DNA of 6,540 bases from Pyrinomonadaceae bacterium (lineage in GTDB: Bacteria; Acidobacteriota; Blastocatellia; Pyrinomonadales; Pyrinomonadaceae), in NCBI GenBank assembly GCA_013695245.1, contig JACDAW010000094.1, forward strand, positions 1-6,540, in the 5' to 3' direction. Below, piece by piece: positions 4,883-6,540 of the stretch. The notes below the pieces were generated by a model. The model had not been told where the DNA came from. It ran no database searches and worked only from the letters and a program-made list of their open reading frames with translations. Positions within the stretch are counted from its first letter, which is position 1, and every line of letters begins with the position of its first letter. The position numbers and the translations under genes were made by a program.

Positions 4883-6316
4883 GTGAGAAAAGCGAAAATT
4901 CTGGCGACGCTCGGCCCCGCTTCGCGCGAGCCTGCGATACTTGAAGCTCTGCTTGCGGCGGGCGCCAACGCCGTGCGCATCAACATGTCGCACGGCACGC
5001 AGGAGGAACATGCCGAAACTATCAAGCGCGCACGCGCGGCGTCGGAGAGAATGCAGCGTCCGCTCGCCGTGCTCGTCGATCTTTCGGGGCCGAAGCTTCG
5101 CACGGGAGTTTTGCAGGGCGGTCAACCCGTCCAGCTAGAGCCGAACGCGCTCTTTACGATCACGACGCGCTCGGTCGTCGGCGGCGCGCGCGAAGTCTCG
5201 ACGAACTACGCTGGCATGGCGCGCGACGTGCGACCCGGTGCGCGCTTGCTCTTAGATGATGGCGCGATTGAACTCGTCGTTGAGCGCACGACCGAAACGG
5301 ATGTTATTTGTCGCGTCATTAACGGCGGCACGCTCTCCGAACGCAAAGGAATTAACTTGCCGGGCGTCGCGCTTCCGATCCCGTCTTTGACCGACAAAGA
5401 TCGCCGCGATCTGCAATGGGCGGTGAAGCAAGAGGTTGATTACATCGCGCTCTCCTTTGTGCGTCGCGCGGAGGATTGCACGGAAGCGAAAGCCCTGATC
5501 AAAGCTGCCGGAGGAAACCAACCGCTCGTCGCCAAGATCGAAAAAGCGGAAGCGATGGATCACCTCGAAGAGATCATGACGGAAACGGACGCCGTGATGG
5601 TCGCGCGCGGCGATCTCGGAGTTGAAACGAGCGTCGAATTAGTTCCCGTCTATCAAAAACGCATTATCAAAGAAGCCAACCTCGCAGGCAAACTCGTGAT
5701 CACGGCAACGCAGATGCTGCAATCCATGATCGAGAACCCGCGCCCGACGCGCGCCGAAGCTTCGGACGTGGCAAACGCCGTGTGGGACGGAACTGATTGT
5801 TTGATGCTTTCGGCTGAAACGGCGACAGGCACGTATCCTGTACCGTCTGTGGCGACAATGGCGCGCATCATCGAATCGGCGGAAGCCGCGCGCAGAGGTG
5901 AAGATGATTTATTAAGAAATTTAACCGGCAGGCAATCCGGCCGCGTGAGCCGCGCGCTCTGCGAAGCGGCCGCTTACGCCGCCGCCGAAGTGAACGCCAA
6001 GACCATCGCCGTCTTCACCGAATCGGGACTTATGGCGCGCCGCCTCTCCGCCGTCCGCCCACAGCAGCGCATCATCGCCCTTACCGATTCCAAAGACGTG
6101 CAAAACGAACTTGCGCTGATCTGGGGCATCGAACCTATCGTTCACCCGCCGTGCAACTCAACAGAGAATTTAGTTTCCTGCGGCGAGCGCACCCTTTTGG
6201 AAGCAGGCATCGTGCAAGATAACGAGCAAGTTGTGTTAATGGCAGGGAGACTGTCGGGCTTAGAGCTTTCGAGTTCGGTAAAGCTTTACACGATTGGCGA
6301 AGCGATTAGTAATTAA
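4883..6316 (+). CDS. pyk: Pyruvate kinase, Lys-type (predicted K+-independent)
   Basis: The product converts phosphoenolpyruvate and ADP to pyruvate and ATP, the last step of glycolysis, in the cytoplasm. It has 477 residues, the normal length, with no extra C-terminal PEP-utiliser domain. The A domain starts at KAKILATLGPASR; VRINMSHG (31-38) holds the substrate Arg R32 and metal ligands N34 and S36. The B-domain lid spans about 67-160. Catalytic K218 and metal ligand E220 are in VAKIE, D244 is in MVARGDLGVE, and T276 is in ITATQMLQSMIENPRPTRAEASDVANAV. The C domain covers about 350-477. The usual LSGETAxGxYP reads LSAETATGTYP (310-319). DLSGPKLRTG (66-75) puts Lys at the position of rabbit Glu117. 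The start is GTG, set by GGAGG at 4872-4876 with a 6-base spacer. An in-frame TTG at 4760 would add 41 unconserved residues covering the leader. Confidence 0.95.
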   Translation: MRKAKILATLGPASREPAILEALLAAGANAVRINMSHGTQEEHAETIKRARAASERMQRPLAVLVDLSGPKLRTGVLQGGQPVQLEPNALFTITTRSVVGGAREVSTNYAGMARDVRPGARLLLDDGAIELVVERTTETDVICRVINGGTLSERKGINLPGVALPIPSLTDKDRRDLQWAVKQEVDYIALSFVRRAEDCTEAKALIKAAGGNQPLVAKIEKAEAMDHLEEIMTETDAVMVARGDLGVETSVELVPVYQKRIIKEANLAGKLVITATQMLQSMIENPRPTRAEASDVANAVWDGTDCLMLSAETATGTYPVPSVATMARIIESAEAARRGEDDLLRNLTGRQSGRVSRALCEAAAYAAAEVNAKTIAVFTESGLMARRLSAVRPQQRIIALTDSKDVQNELALIWGIEPIVHPPCNSTENLVSCGERTLLEAGIVQDNEQVVLMAGRLSGLELSSSVKLYTIGEAISN

Positions 6317-6471
6317 GTTATGCCCTTACAATTAATCACTTAAGGCTCATGGTATTAAGACAGAGTTGTGATATTCCCGCCGACTCCGCACTTTTAGACG
6401 CTTACTGTTATGTAGACTATGTGAATCAAGAGTAGAAAGTTAGCAACAAGCACGCGACAGCAAGTTTGCCG

Positions 6472-6489
6472 TAACAATGCGCTAACAAT
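6472..6489 (+). repeat. TAACAAT direct repeat, 11-bp period
   Basis: TAACAAT occurs at 6472-6478 and again at 6483-6489, one helical turn apart. Each resembles a -10 hexamer (TAACAA or similar) or could be a half-site of a tandem operator. The short length makes chance possible. Confidence 0.35.
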
Positions 6490-6498
6490 CCATTAGTC

Positions 6499-6538
6499 GA
6501 ACGCACCCGTGAAGCGTTCTGTAAATTTGTTCTTTGAA
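6499..6538 (+). promoter_or_regulatory. boxB-like stem-loop plus boxA-like antitermination site
   Basis: GAACGC (6499-6504) and GCGTTC (6514-6519) form a perfect 6-bp stem with a 9-nt loop. Eight bases later TGTTCTTTGAA (6528-6538) matches the boxA found in rRNA operon leaders and spacers (E. coli TGCTCTTTAACA, Bacillus TGYTCTTTGAAAACT). The stem then boxA order is that of the E. coli rrn boxB-boxA leader, where NusB/NusE(S10) load on boxA to stop premature termination. This predicts a 16S rRNA gene shortly beyond the window. The boxA match is seen in the sequence; the rRNA operon is inference. Confidence 0.55.
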
Positions 6539-6540
6539 TC

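Larger units (their letters stand above)
6317..6540. other. Gene-free end region, probable leader of a downstream rRNA operon
   Basis: I find no credible protein gene, tRNA or mature rRNA sequence in these 224 bases. The region is AT-richer than the genes. Directly after the pyk stop there is no GC-rich stem with a U-run, so the pyk terminator is not identified. The far end carries the stem-loop and boxA-like sequence listed separately. The direct TAACAAT pair lies just upstream of them. I could not settle on a convincing -35/-10 pair. Confidence 0.5.

Noticed and set aside
4724..5125. Minus-strand 133-codon open frame across the GH15/pyk junction
   Set aside because: It is antisense to the GH15 end, the pyk leader and the conserved pyk N terminus. 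It has no recognisable domain and fits a GC-rich shadow frame.
6303..6357. Terminator after pyruvate kinase
   Set aside because: Only short AT-rich pairings such as CTTAA/TTAAG or a bulged AATTAAG/CTTACAATT can form, with no U-tract. They are too weak to call.

Overview
This is a roughly 55% GC bacterial chromosomal segment. Six protein genes that I can support well all lie on the + strand: a Crp/Fnr-type regulator (347-1057), the small zinc protein YacG (1123-1317), a TlpA-like thioredoxin lipoprotein with a WCGPC active site (1428-2072), a second exported thioredoxin-fold protein with a CPHC active site (2062-2709), a cytoplasmic GH15 glycoside hydrolase (2777-4759) and pyruvate kinase (4883-6316). 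The mix of a YacG homologue, a Gram-negative style lipobox, intermediate GC and a Lys-type pyruvate kinase would suit a Gram-negative environmental bacterium such as an Acidobacteriota (Blastocatellia-like) member. That placement is a guess from gene style, not from a marker gene.

Layout: 1-346 has no confidently called gene. It holds a weak minus-strand small ORF (44-244) and a short divergent intergenic space with promoter-like and dyad elements in front of the Crp/Fnr gene. The next three genes follow with short gaps (65 and 110 bp). The two thioredoxin genes overlap and look translationally coupled. A 67-bp gap with heptamer repeats and an imperfect hairpin separates them from GH15. Pyruvate kinase has its own 123-bp leader with an extended -10, two potential hairpins and a GTG start behind a strong Shine-Dalgarno. 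The last 224 bp carry no gene, but end in a stem-loop followed by a boxA-like sequence, which suggests that a ribosomal RNA operon starts just past the window edge.

Functionally, the thioredoxin pair would act in the envelope on disulfides or on cytochrome c/metalloprotein maturation. GH15 (glucoamylase/trehalase type) frees glucose from intracellular or imported oligosaccharides, and pyruvate kinase closes glycolysis. I did not find a phage, transposon, CRISPR array or defence system. The window is mostly housekeeping, and the most interesting signals are regulatory: the rrn-leader-like end, the pyk leader and the heptamer hairpin.
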